A stretch of 64,000 nucleotides of DNA from Russula earlei. Taxonomy: Eukaryota; Basidiomycota; Agaricomycetes; Russulales; Russulaceae. Below the pieces are notes generated by a model. It was given only the letters and a program-made list of their open reading frames with translations. It was not told the DNA's origin and did not search any database. Each line of letters begins with the position of its first letter. Position 1 is the stretch's first letter. Location: the NCBI GenBank assembly GCA_025769875.1, contig JAGFNK010000087.1, positions 80,029 to 144,028 of the forward strand, written 5' to 3'. This document shows, in pieces, positions 43,085 through 54,562 of the stretch. Position numbers and translations under genes: made by a program.

Positions 43085-46000
43085 TCACCGTGGTACAGCC
43101 CAATCGTCCCGCGCTGGGTCTCCAGGGGGCGGGAACAGTCCGTCGTCCCGCTCCTCCGGCTGCTCTAATTGTTGCCTCTGTTGCCGCTCCTCCCGCCGTA
43201 ATCGTTCGACCCACCGCCCACGGATGTACAGTAGCAACGACACGATCAGGCAGAGCACCACGAGAATGATCGTCTCGACGAACTCGTCCCCCTCGTCGTT
43301 TCCGCGATTTCCCCCGCGCAGAGCGGCGTCGAACATGTCTTCAGGGCCGAAATCGCTGTCCCGATCGAGTTCTGCGTTGCGGCGATCGCGTGCCCACTGA
43401 AGAGACTTGGTGGTGAGGCTAAGGAGAGAGAGGCGGATAGGTCGCATACCTGTACAGGATCCTCATCGTCGCCAGGGGCTGCGGCACCACGTATGCGTCG
43501 GTCGAACTCATCCCGTGCCTTGCCCATGTACCATGGTCCGTCGTCCTCAACCAAGAGTTCCTCATCCGCCTCGGGCGTCGAACCCCCAGAGACGGCCGGG
43601 GCTTCATCCAACTCTCCCCGTCCAGACTTCTCATCCGAGTCTGATGGCGCATTAGCACCACTCGAGATAAATTTCGACCAAGTATGGCTTACTTGAATTA
43701 TCCTCCTTGGTTGACCATAGATCAAGGCTACCTTCTCTTCCAGTTAAGGTATACCATAAATTACGCGCATGTAACCGGAACAGAGACAGGATTACAGGAA
43801 GGTAGGCTTCAACGTTTGTTTCCAGAGCGATATCATAGTGGCGCTTCGCTAGATGAAAATCCTGTGCCAAAGTAAACAAACACTGGAGGCCCATAGGTAC
43901 GGATATATGCTAACCTGTGGGACCCCATATCCGTGTTCATACATCCATCCCAAGTTCCACATCGCCAGCGCACTGAATTGCGTGTCCGCCGCGGACCGAT
44001 AATATCCAGCAGCTTTCTCCCAGCGCACAGTTTCGGGTTCGTTTGGTACACCAAGGCCGTGGTAGTAGTAGTCTCCGACTTTGACCAGCGCATCTATATT
44101 ATTCTGTGCAGCCGATCTTGTCCATTGAGTGAGCGCCAACCTTGCCGTGTCGTTCGATGGGAAGAACTTTGTAAAGCCTGCGCGGCGGAGCATGTTCTTG
44201 TCTAAGCCAGTGTCATCAACACCCCTTTCCGGTGAGCACGGCGCAGACTTGACCTGACCTTGATCAAGAACAAAAGCCAAGTTGTTTTGACCGATTTCGA
44301 ACCCCCGTTCAGCGGCAATCCACCATTTAAGCATGGCCAGCTGCTTCCCACTTGGAGAACCCGTTTCCCACGCTTCCTCGCCTTCCCGTAGGAGATCCTC
44401 GTCCCAGGATCCGCGCTCAGTGACGACCTTGAAGAAAGACGCAGCAATAGAGCATGCGCCTGACCTCGAAGAAGCGGGTAAATGCTTCATCTGCGTAGAT
44501 TGAATCTTCGCAAGATAGTAGTATGCCTCTAGAGGTGATCCATGTCTCGTTGCAGCTTCAAAATAGGAGATAGCCAGCTTCCATTCACCGCGCTCTGATC
44601 AGTGCAACATCAAAACGCAACTATGATTCCAAACTTCCAACGTACTTACCGTAATGCTGTTTACCCAGGTTGACCTGTGCCTCAGCGAGATCCTGCCCTG
44701 CTGCCATTGCAAAATAGGCGAATGATTTCTTGATATCCTTCCTGCCGTCAATCAAGCCATCGCGCCATATTACACCGAGCCCGTTGTGGCATTCCTTGTC
44801 GCCAAAGGCAGCCCCGCGCTCAAACCACAGTCTTGCCAGCTTCAAATCCATGCGCATACCTTCTCCACGGAGATACATTCGCCCCAAGTAACCAGCTGCA
44901 GGGGCAGCGAGGCCAACCGGACCATTCTCATCGTGCTTCCCCGCTACGTCACCGGAGTCACTTGGCCACACCTGCCGTGCGATGGACTCGAAATAGTAAC
45001 GCGCTCGAGCGAGGTCCCGCGGTACGCGACCCACACCTTCACCGCCAGATGCGATCCCGCCCGGTGCATTGTAAATGCTGCCGTGGTAGAAGATCTTTCC
45101 AAGACGAAATGCAAAGTCAGTTTCTCCACGGTCTGCGTTAAACTGGATCGAGATGAGCGGTAGGGACAATGCTAAGAGGATATTAACACTGACGATATAA
45201 TACTCAAGAATATCTTCCCAGGTCTCGCCAGCAGCACGGGCGCGGGCAGCCTTGATAGCCGGACGCTGCCCATTCAATCCTGTCGATGCTACACTTGCAC
45301 CTGGTCCGTACACCCCACCGGCAAGGTCAGACAGGCGAGTTGGCGTCAAAGGAAGAGTGCGTCCACCAGGCGGGCCAGATAAGAATCGCGTCATCGCTGT
45401 TTGACAGTGAGCAAAGGGGGAGAACAACACGACATACCAAACGTACCCTGCTCTGCTGCAGCCCTGTACCACTCGACAGCAACTTCGCAATCTTCAACGA
45501 CCCCGATACCAGTCCAATATCGATATCCGAGTGCCATCTGTGCGGCCTTATCTCCACCATGAGCGGCAAATGTGTAGAATAGTTGAGCTCTTGCTTGATC
45601 GACTGGTACGACGTTCTGGTAACCGGTTGCGTGAAAGAATGCAAGGTAGCTTTGTGAGGTTGCGTTTCCCGTTAGAGAGGCGTGAGTCTCAAAGGTTTTG
45701 TAGGCAAATACAGGGTCCGCGGTGAAGTGTAGGGTAGGCGGGAGCTGAGTTGTAATGAGAACACGCTGGAACACATAAAGAAGATGAAAGTAATACCAAT
45801 GAGATTTTAGCGAGGGCGAAAAGGGCATCTGAATGACCTAGATCCGCGGCATGTTGCAACAAATCCATGACTTTTATCGCACGACCATTTAGCTCCTCAT
45901 CGCTTCTCGGACGCCCGCTATCTTGTGAAAGCCGTGATAGGAAGCGCGGAAGCCATGACTGGTGGCGTAATTTGATAGCTATTCTGATTGCACTGCTGAG

Positions 46001-46338
46001 GGGGCCATGGCCTTGAGGATTGGGGAGGATCGAGGAAAAGATGGATTTTTTTGTATTCCATGAAAATTGGTGTTGGTGCTTCTCGAAAGTACGAGACAAA
46101 GGTGAGGCGGTTAGGGTAGCCAAGGTCGCGAGAGCCTGCTTGTAGGCACGCGCGGCTTGAATTTGACGGCTCAGAGTAGTAGAAAAAATGGAAATAAATA
46201 GCGGCGCTGACCTTCATTTGCTGAATCGGCTTCTGAAAGAAAGCCCTAGACAGACAGTCAAGTTAGCAAGAGTGGAGGGTGCGGGAAGACATAAAATAGG
46301 GTTAGGGTTACGAGGCAAGCCGCCCAGCAATTCGCCAT
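43085..46338 (-). CDS. HRD3: HRD3/SEL1L-like ER-associated degradation adaptor
   Basis: HRD3 anchors substrate recognition to the HRD1 ubiquitin ligase in the ER membrane. The start at 46338 gives a signal peptide, MANCWAACLVTLTLFYGFLS, after removal of a 45-nt intron with a CTAAC branch site. Then come many Sel1-like repeats: AQMALGYRYWTGIGV, AGYLGRMYLRGEGMRMDLKL, HNGLGVIWRDGLIDGRKDI, DALVKVGDYYYHGLGV, AMWNLGWMYEHGYGV. Near the C-terminus lie VEDDGPWYMGKARDEFDRR and one transmembrane helix, FVETIILVVLCLIVSLLLYI, followed by a basic, Gln/Arg-rich cytosolic tail. About eleven exons. An apparent +1 shift near EYL..EWC is explained by a 52-nt intron, 43641-43692. Order and size (about 800 residues) suit fungal HRD3; no frame break remains. 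Confidence 0.93.
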
Positions 46339-47228
46339 GTCCTCCGCGCGATGGACAGCTCGTGCGGAAGGGAATGGAGGATATATAGGGTAGCGCATTA
46401 CCTTGAAAGAAGTCTGGGAACTTGAGGGTAATGAGGCCTGAACAGTGAGGGACGTCTGATAGGTTCACGAGATGCTTTCCGGAATTCAGGAACGACGCAC
46501 TGTTACGCTCGAGTCATGAGATGGTTGTGCATGCGCAGGAGACAAATCTTGCGCAGCGCCCGAGGCCGCAGCCAACGCTATGACGCCCCAAGCCAACCAC
46601 ATTCGTTTTCTTGATGGCACATGCCGCTTGGAATCCATTTGTAATCTTGAACCAGGAACCAGTAATTATGAGATGATACAGAAAAAAGGGTGGAAAATGA
46701 ATGTCCCAGAGGATGTGATGCCGTGCACGTTGGTGCCCGGGTCGACTTGAGACTAGAGGTAGTATGATGAGATGTGTGAGGCTGAGAATCCACGCGAGAC
46801 ACGTCACACGGCAACCACGGCCCGGACTCCGCCCGCATGCGTCAGTTCAGCTGTTCAGCCATCGACGAGCGTTTCACTCGTTGTGTTGCATATCACTTTG
46901 TTGTCAATTTAGTAAATAGAAAATGTAGCCGGGTTCGACGATTGCATCATAACATGTCGCATGTGTCCAAGCTGAATTTTTTTTGCGCGAGTTACATAAG
47001 CTGACGCCCACCATCACTCGCAGTTGACATAGGCACTGATCCTGCTGTTCCGAAATCCGAGTGATCAAAGCTGGGACTTGATCCCTACACGTTCCCGCCT
47101 TTATCGTTTCACCCCAAGAATCGATCTTTTTTCTTCTCGGAAATCTTCTCTCCGTCCCGCCACCGGCGTCATCCCTCCGAAACAAACCCACCTGCGCCCT
47201 CCAGCCCAAATCCTGGTCTTTGCCAGCC
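46339..47228. other. Divergent intergenic region HRD3 / SWIB gene
   Basis: About 890 bp with no supported gene; presumably the promoters of both neighbours. Confidence 0.45.
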
Positions 47229-48183
47229 ATGCAAGTAGCTGACCTTGAGACTCGCATCCACTCCATTCTCTTGGCGCCTGGCACGGACCTCAGCACCATC
47301 TCCGCCAAGCGCGTCCGCCGTCTCCTGCTCGAACAGGACGACGTGCCTCCGGAATTGATCAAGGACAACAAGCAACCGATAGATGAGCTCATCTCCAACG
47401 TCTTCGCCAGGGTGTCCGAGGAGAAGGGCTTTCAGCACGACCGAGACGAAGACGAGGAGGAGGCGGGCGGAGGCGCCACCCGCGCGGAGTCTGCGCCCAA
47501 GAAGCGTCGTCGACCCTCGCCAGACGACCACGGCGACCGTTCGTCGCCAAAGAACGTCAGGCCTTCGACGGCCGGAGACGAAGCGCTGGCACGACAGCTT
47601 TCTGAAGAGATCAATGGCCGCGGGCGGAGTTCTCGCTCCGGTGCCGCTTCAGGCACATCCTCCACGCGTGGCGGCCGTGGACGTGGTCGCGGACGAGGGC
47701 GCGCGCGCGGGCGAAGCGGCAAGGCCAATGGGACGAGGAGCGCGGATACGATCCATGATTCGGATAACGAAGGCAGCGACGGTGACGAGTCCAAGAAAAA
47801 GAGGGGCGGGGGACTGTCCAAGGAGTACAACTTGAGGTGTGCTATGGACCTCTTATGCCTATCTCATCATTTATTCGTGATTTCGTAATGTCAATACAGC
47901 GAACCCCTGGCCGCACTCGTCCAGGAAGACGCCCTCTCTCGACCACAGGTCGTCAAGAGATTGTGGGCGTACATCAAAACAAACAACCTACAAAACCCGA
48001 CGAACGGGAGAGAAATTCTGTGCGATGGCGCATTGAGGGCTGTATTCAATACAGACAAAATCGACATGTTCAAGATGAACAAAGAACTTGGAAAGTGAGT
48101 CCCTGCGTCGTATCGCTTATCCCGTGAACTGCGCTGACGGTTGCTCCAGACACCTGTCAGACCCCTCGGAGACCACGGCGTAA
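47229..48183 (+). CDS. DEK-C/SWIB-domain protein (UAF30-like)
   Basis: Three exons 47229-47836, 47900-48094, 48150-48183; 837 nt, 278 residues. The N-terminus (ETRIHSILLAPGTDLSTISAKRVRRLLLEQDDVP) is a DEK C-terminal-type helical domain. The middle is acidic then Arg/Gly-rich (GRGRGRGRARGRSG). The C-terminal half of the protein carries SWIB: SKEYNLREPLAALVQ, SRPQVVKRLWAYIKTNNLQ, REILCDGALRAVFNTDKIDM, FKMNKELGKHL. In yeast, SWIB/DEK-C proteins include Uaf30 of the RNA polymerase I upstream factor and Tri1; in mammals BAF60-type proteins. A nuclear, chromatin- or rDNA-related role is inferred. The start ATG follows a short leader; the frame upstream has no better start. Confidence 0.9.
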
Positions 48184-48484
48184 ATTCCTTTTCTCTTGCG
48201 CTTTTCATCACTGGCCCCTTCAACTACACAGTCCCTTCTTTCCCCCTCTACCATTAGGTTATTTGATTCTCATTCCTATTTCTTCCTGTGCCAAGGCGGT
48301 GATCCGACGACTCTGGCCTCACCAGTGAAAACAGCGAGTATGTAGCGCCTTCATAATTGGCTCATCTGTACGAAGTGTCCCTCTGAACTCTCCTGGGATT
48401 CACTCTTATCTGTAGCATGCATGTCTACATTCTGCATCAGCGGGAGCTCTGTTTCACATGCTCTCTACGCATTCATTGTGCCGT

Positions 48485-50367
48485 CTAGAAGCTATTGTGA
48501 GATGAGCATTCGATTGAACGTCTGGGACAGAGGTCCGTCACCTGCACGACGATCTTTCCGATCCCTTTGATCTTCTTACACTCTTCCTGGGCGTTTCTTG
48601 CGCGTGGCGTGTTGAGAATGCCCTGATCGGAATACCTTTTGAGATACCTTGCCAATCGTCAGCGTCGATGCAGTCACACAAACACAACAGCAGGACCTGA
48701 GGCAAGTCTCCTCTTTGAAATCCGAATGTATTCTGCGATTGTATTTGCGCTATTTGGCCAATATATCCGTAGCCTTTAGATGTTAGATGAAGCGTGCTTA
48801 CTTCACTCCTACGTGCCTCCTCTTCGTACGTATGGCTTTGATGTATCAAAAAGTGGTCGCTTAGCACATAGAACGAGACACCCGACAGGTACATCTCGAA
48901 CAGACAAGCTGCCTTGTTGCCCCCGTAGCCAGTGAATCGTTCATCGCACCTACCATGGACATGTATGTGAACTGTGCAGCTCCAGTCTGAGAAATCGGAG
49001 GAACGCACCAACCTACCGGCATCTTTCCTAACTACCACGTATGGTTCGTAAGCGGGCTGGTACTGTATCGCTTTGTAGATCTCTCCAGGTTTGGCAGCAT
49101 AGAAACGACGATAATCTGTACTGCTGTGGCCAGCAGCAAACGATGCGTGGAAAGGGGCAACGCGATTTGCGCGCACCAGGTCTAGAAGCGCCTATGTGTA
49201 GATCCATCAATGCGCGCGCGAGGCAGAAGCGAAGCTTTAGGGGGGAGGGCGAAGGTTAGGGGAGGGAACGCAAACGGCACGCACTCGCTTGTCTCGCGGA
49301 AAGGCATCCTGGTCCTTGCCTTCGGTCTGCTTGACGTATTCAAACGCGGGCAGCACGAGTGCAGCACTGCCTTCTCGCAGGCGCCTCGCCACGCCGTTCT
49401 CTCCGTCGCGCAAGAGGGCGCGCACAGACGCGCGCCAGTCCGTGCACACCGCAAAGTCGACGTCGAGCAGCAGCATGTATGCGGTGGGCGCGAGCAGGCG
49501 CGCGAGGTTGCGCCAGGCGTTGAAAGCGCGCGGAAAGGGAGAGAGCACGAGGTGTATGTCCGCGCGTGCGGAGAGGTCTTGAGAGTTCGCGACGAGAGCG
49601 TGCAGGGCGCGAAGACTGCCGTGCAATGTTGGAGACGTAGATTTGCCTGAGAACGTCGGCAGAGGGATGTGGACCGTCACGGAGAGTGGACCTAGTCAGG
49701 GGTTAGCGAGGACTCGGATACATATATATGAGTCTGAGACGAGACTCCGAGTCCTCCGATGAATCACACCTTCATATCGTAAGGCCAGTTTCCTCAGCAC
49801 CTCGAACCTATTTGGGGTGACCAACGTTGTGATGGTGATGTCGTCATCATCAAAGGATTCGGATGCCTTGTAAAAGTAGGGGAATATTTTCATGGGGTGC
49901 ATGGAGCCGGCGAACGATTTCGACAAGAAGAGGGACTCGGATATGGCAAACCAATCAGGAGGCCAATCCGGTTCGGCTGAAGATGCATCTGGGTACGTTG
50001 GGCCGTGATCTGGCAGTTCACTTTGAGAAACAGTGGGCCACTGGAGGACAGAATCTGCAGTGGATCCCTCGAGAGCGGACAGAAAGCTATCCATATCCTT
50101 GTAATCCGCCGCTAGTTGCATTACCAATTCCTGAGTTGTCGGAGTCAAAGCACGCGTATTGTCTGGTGAGAAATCCGAGAAGGCACCACCGAAAAGTCGC
50201 CGAGTCCAGGGGAAGGTCGCATGAACCTTGGAGATATCGAGGGCAAAGGAGGTTGAGCAGTCCCCAACGAAAGGACAGAAAAGTAAAAAAGAGGTGGTGT
50301 AAAGACACGAGAGAAACACATATATCAGAAGGCAGACAGAGCAAACACGGACGAGAGTCACGGTCAT
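48485..50367 (-). CDS. LARGE-like glycosyltransferase (GT49 family)
   Basis: A type II membrane glycosyltransferase of the LARGE/B4GAT1-related family. The start at 50367 gives an N-terminal hydrophobic anchor (VRVCSVCLLIYVFLSCLY). Exon 1 ends at 49770; exon 2 starts at 49691. Motifs: VHIPLPTFSGK, FNAWRNLARLLAPTAYMLLLDVDF with the metal-binding DVD, ALVLPAFEY, then PFHASFAAGHSSTDY, YQPAYEPYVVVRK, CDERFTGYGGNKAACLFEMY, FLIHQSHTYEEEARRSE. Short 3' exons give RKYNRRIHSDFKEETC, LRYLKRYSDQ and a tail ending near 48485. Fungal members are probably Golgi enzymes; donor and acceptor sugars are unknown here. All junctions close in frame without shifts. The C-terminal end is less certain than the rest. 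Confidence 0.88.
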
Positions 50368-50560
50368 AGGAGGAAATATGTCGATGACTGAAGCTGTTCC
50401 GAATTCCGAATGTTCGACTTGATCCTTCAGTCCTAAGTCTCTTTACGTTGTGTGAGCATCATAGGTGTACCACTCTACCAAGGTGATGCCTGTAAGAGTA
50501 CATTGGTCTAACGTATTGTCGTGAAAAAGCTAGCATGTTCAAAAAAAGATTTTTGAAGGG

Positions 50561-51959
50561 TTAATTCAAATTCTGTAGCTTCATCCATTCCTTGTCGTTG
50601 GTGTTAAAGTCCACACCCTTCCCCTTCCACCATTCCCTCGCTCGCTCTCCTCCCCCGATGGCGTCTTCCAGCGCCTCCTCGATGTCGCACATCCTGTATT
50701 GCACAGGCAACCCGCTTTTGTCCCACCAGCGAAGAACTTCTGGCCGATCATGCCGCGTTGCGCCCACCAATGCGTCTTGGTCAAAAAACAACTGGAGCCC
50801 ACTGTTCATCCACCACTGGAGCACGTCGATGTGGCCGTGACAGCTTGCGTGATACAGAGCCTGCCGATCGTACGTATAGTCAAGGCCAGAGTGAGTCCAC
50901 CAAGCAAGCGCAGCAATATGTCCTGCTGCGCTAGCAGTGTCCATCACACGGCCTACCTTAAGCGGGAGCCGCGCGCGCTGTTTACGCCACCACTCAAGGA
51001 CCTCTAGTTGGTTCTTGGACGAAGCGTGTTCGAGCGCAGCCTCCGTATATTCGAATGGAAGGCCTGATTCAAGCCACCAATCAAGAGATTCAACTTGGCC
51101 GGCGCGCGACGCGCCGTCAATGGCTTCTTCAATGGCGCATGAGTCGGGGAGTGGAAAGTCTTCTGGATACACTGTATGCATTGTTTGCCACCAATTGAGT
51201 ACGTCAATGCGCCCATGGTGTGCAGCTGTATTCGGAATGAGATGGGGAGGGAAGATTTCATTGAAGAGCTGACGGCAGTGGCGGAAGAAATAGGCGAGTA
51301 TGTGAATATAAGAGAAGCGAACGATGAGGTTTGCGCCAACGGACGTTGGAGGGTGAAGGCACGGTTCACAGGAGATTAGAAGGGGCAGGTAACCTGTGAG
51401 AAGAGCGTAATCTGTGTGGCAAGCTCGTGTCCAGGGCAGGGGTTGCGGCAATGACGTGGGCAATCCAACCGCTTTAGGCTAATTCCCAGTCACCCACATG
51501 ATCCAAAATATCAGCCATGATTTCGACGGGGAGGGGAGGGATGCATGTGGCGCGGGAACGCGAGATTTGCGCAGAGGGTTTTGATCTCACTGGCTGGGCT
51601 GTAAAAGATGACTCGGCAGAGTACGAGAGATTAGATTGAAGAGTCGACAATTTTGACTGGTCGGAGCGTGATTGGGCTTCCGGAATTGGGGAAGAACGAA
51701 GGTCGGCTGGCCCCTTGTCATCGCCGATTGGACCACAGCGAACGCTCGTGGATAGAGATGCGTACACGCGGAGGTCGTAATGGGCAAGCCTACAGGCAAG
51801 CTCCAGGTGTGTTCCCTCGGTGGAAAGGGACCTCACAGAGCAGAACAAGTGCAGCTGTTGGTAGGTCAACCGTCGGTAGGCATCGTGGACCAGATCGGCG
51901 GAGGACGGTGGGAGGTTTGAGGGTCCGTTTGAATTGCGGTCAACTAGGCAAGACTGCAA
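50561..51959 (-). CDS. SAP-like plus ankyrin-like W-W repeat protein, one-nucleotide frame displacement at a UAA
   Basis: A mushroom family with an N-terminal SAP-like segment (DLVHDAYRRLTYQQLHLFCS), a spacer, an F-box-like PLPVEIMADILDHVGDWELA, then ankyrin-like repeats of about 30 residues marked DVLNWW, ESLDWWLESGLPF, EVLEWW, AALAWWTHSGLDY, DVLQWWMNSG and EVLRWW. Frame 0 ends at UAA 51476-51474, directly after DWELA. Skipping its U gives KAVGLPTSLPQPLPW, which continues the family sequence. The whole span is 1,399 nt, three times 466 plus one, with no intron needed. Annotators would otherwise split it into two genes. The function is unknown; the repeats suggest protein binding, perhaps in an F-box complex. 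Confidence 0.82.
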
Positions 51960-52260
51960 AGATGTCTGTCTGTGGGCGCTAGATTCGAGCGATAATCATA
52001 CCTCCACTTCAAAATCCGACGATTGGCAATCGCGACTCCCAATCGACGAGTCTGCCACTGATGTCGGACGCGTATGCACTGACTGTACCATTCACTACAG
52101 GGCTCGCACGAGGAACAATGCGAGAAATGCGAATGAATGACAAGAAAGCGATCAGATTGGCTATTAAGGCCTTGAATGGGCTCAACTCTGCTCGAGCGAG
52201 GGTGGGTGTCCAGCGCAGTGGAAATCTGCGTGGCGCCATACGTAACATCATCCTCGGGCC
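51960..52260. other. Intergenic
   Basis: No supported gene; overlapping short frames on both strands. Confidence 0.4.
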
Positions 52261-52261
52261 G

Positions 52262-53387
52262 GCCGGGACGTTTGTGGTTCAATACGCTTACGCTTCCTTT
52301 CCCTCAGCTTCCTTTGTGTGTCGCGTGTCTCGTTTCCGTGTGGCGTTTGGAAAGTCAAGGAATCGTGGATCGACTGCGGGCTCGTCGGGATACACGTCAA
52401 GTCCAACGGCACCCAACGGTAACAGCCGCGAGCCGCACTTCCAGCGCTTTGATCAGCGCAGCCCCGTCGATGACCTTTCCTCTGGCAGTTCTTGAGCTTC
52501 CGTATCGTCTCTTCGTCGACGAGGTGTTCCGTATCCGATCTTAAAGGAACGTGTACGCTTAGCATGTCTGCGAGGTTCAAGAGCTCGTTTACCCGCTCCT
52601 GTCCAAAGTACTCGCACCAATCCGGGGCATCCTCGACCTTCCTTCTCGAGTGGCAGATGATGCGCATGGGAAAGGCGTGCGCAAGCTCCGCCAGACGAAA
52701 CCCAATGCATCCCAGGCCAAGAATCGACAGTGTCTTCCCGGTGAGATCGCGGGTCAGGGAGGGTGAAAGTATAGCCTTTCCAAAGCGCGGCGCAAGCTGC
52801 GCTCGCCCTTCGAGGAGTGTCGGAAGGCCGAAATCATCAGATATAGCGCCGTTGCGTCATTGACGGCGACCGGAGTGTTGGAGACAATAATCCCTATAGG
52901 CCAGAGGACAAGGGGCATACGTCAGCCGCTCCGGTACGACTCGGTGATCTTTTGTGATCGAGAACCAGTTGGCTTCCACGTACCCTTTTCTTTGCATGCA
53001 CTGACGTCGATCTGGTCATAGCCTGCGCCGTTGTGCGCCATCCACCGCACCGTGGGTGGTTGCGCCTCGATAAGCACTCGGTCAAACACCCCCACGTACG
53101 CAGCCGACCCGTTTGTACGATAAATCATACCTTCGTACCTTCCACCTGGTTTCAGACCCGCGAGAAAGTCTGAACGATCCGTAGAATCCATGCGCCGGAG
53201 GGAGGGTATGTGCTAGAAAGTGCATACGCGGAAAACGATCCACTCACAACTACTTCGGCTCGACCGTGGAAGAACTGTTCTGATTCCTCGTGCGCCCACA
53301 CGATGTCGCCTACATCGTGGCTTGAATGTCGGACCAGAGCACGGAGACGCAATGCACGCCACAAAACAAAATGCGAGGTGTAACCAT
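52262..53387 (-). pseudogene. Decayed D-isomer 2-hydroxyacid dehydrogenase
   Basis: The start MVTPRILFC (53387) and 5' introns are sound: CDIVWAHEESEQFFHG, then SDFLAGLKPGGRYEG, GVFDRVLIEAQPPTVRW and AHNGAGYDQIDV. After GIIVSNTPVAVNDATALYL the frame must change repeatedly to follow homology. The NAD-binding ILGLGCIGFRLAELAHAFPM is recognisable, as are LNLADMLSVHVPLRSDT, RGKVIDGAALIKALE, GLDVYPDEPAVDPR and ETRDTQRKL. The stretch before RGKV (normally GxIIVNTA) is missing, consistent with a deletion of about 20 nt between AAC repeats, and a second deletion removes part of the segment before HGNET. Family enzymes oxidise D-2-hydroxyacids with NAD. At least four lesions make a dead gene the simplest reading, in contrast to the single-shift genes in this window. 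Confidence 0.75.
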
Positions 53388-53657
53388 GACAAGGTCACAC
53401 TCGGAAACTTTGAGATTGATTATATGATGGGTAGCACATTTGTCGTATCCTTGTGAGCGGACGCTTTATACTGCCTCGCGCAGCGCCTAAAACTCGTGGC
53501 CTGGCTCATCTCCAACGCGGCAAGGCGGTTAACGTTATGCCAGAAGTGACGCAGACAACATATTCTAATCTCGAATAAAAGCCCCATATATTCAAACAGA
53601 AGGACAAACCAGCGAACGGTTTACACGACTGTGCTCCTACTAAACGAAGGTTCTAGT

Positions 53658-54562
53658 CTATTTATCACTTGCACTGTAGCGCGTCTTACGACCCCAGTCG
53701 AAAGGAACATAGCGGTACTTGATCATGTGCCTGCAAACTGGTAAGGAAGTGGTGGCCTGGAACTGAACGGTGTCCGACTTACTGTAACTGTCTTCTCATA
53801 GTCAACACGAAAAGGACGCAAAAATACATCACAAGAATTGGCCAGTACACTGGAACGTCGAACACGGACGAGAAGGTCATAAAGAATGAGATCAAGGTTG
53901 CGCGTGTCGTCGATAGCCTGTATATGTGATGGGAGGGGTAAGCTACTACCGGAGGTATGCATGGAGAGATAGTACCAAAATTGCCATTCTGGAAGCCGGC
54001 GAACAAATGGGCGGAACTCGTCGTCACGCGTGCTAGGAAGAGGTGAAGGTGCGTCGCTTTCGCCGCCTTCCAATTCATCTGCCATAAGGTCATCTTGGAG
54101 GGATGGGTCGAACTTTGGTTGAAGAAAGGCAAGAAGCAAATTGAGGAGGTAGATGGCATGCGCATCTGGAGACATAGCTATTAAAGGGATTCATTCACCC
54201 CAAAACTTCGCTCTACTCACAGCAAACTGCAAAAAAACGATCAGGGACAAAGGTTAATGTCCAACTTGATAGAAAGGAATGACGGACCAATATACCACTG
54301 TGCACATCGGATACGCCGAAAAAGGTACAGGATGAGAATGATGGAATTCAGAGTACGTTGGATGGACACGTACGCCCTGCGCATACAAAATTCGCAGCTC
54401 GAATACAGCGATTGTCACGGTAGTTCCGATCCACCGGTAGAGAACGTGAGGGGTGATGCGGTCAAGAGTCTGTTGGTATTGTCGCTTTAGGCGAGCGTAT
54501 GTCGCTGGGATATTTTGTAGAGAAGCGGAGGTTTCTCCAACTGCGTCGGAAGAAGACATCAT
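53658..54562 (-). CDS. RER1: RER1 Golgi-to-ER retrieval receptor
   Basis: RER1 recycles ER membrane proteins from the cis-Golgi in COPI vesicles. Six exons: 54562-54374, 54297-54288, 54226-54221, 54165-53976, 53917-53783, 53730-53658; 603 nt, 200 residues. Protein: [37 protein letters not shown], a first helix pair [37 protein letters not shown], the acidic loop [64 protein letters not shown] and [19 protein letters not shown]. The 10-nt and 6-nt exons encode WYI-V-C-Y; leaving out the 6-nt exon loses conserved residues. Four membrane segments fit the family. No frame break. Confidence 0.93.

Noticed and set aside
43641..43692. An apparent further +1 shift at a UAA in HRD3 (after YLEWC)
   Set aside because: The segment is a normal 52-nt intron (GTAAGC...CATCAG with a GCTAAT branch-like element); splicing restores NSDEK in frame, so it does not support the frameshift idea.
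46300..46316. GGGTTAGGGTTA as a telomere remnant
   Set aside because: Only two units, and on the minus strand they encode part of the HRD3 signal peptide (LVTLTLF).
52740..52800. Stop-linked +1 shifts in the 2-hydroxyacid dehydrogenase
   Set aside because: The frame changes there are not at stop codons and are accompanied by true deletions, so the gene is treated as decayed.
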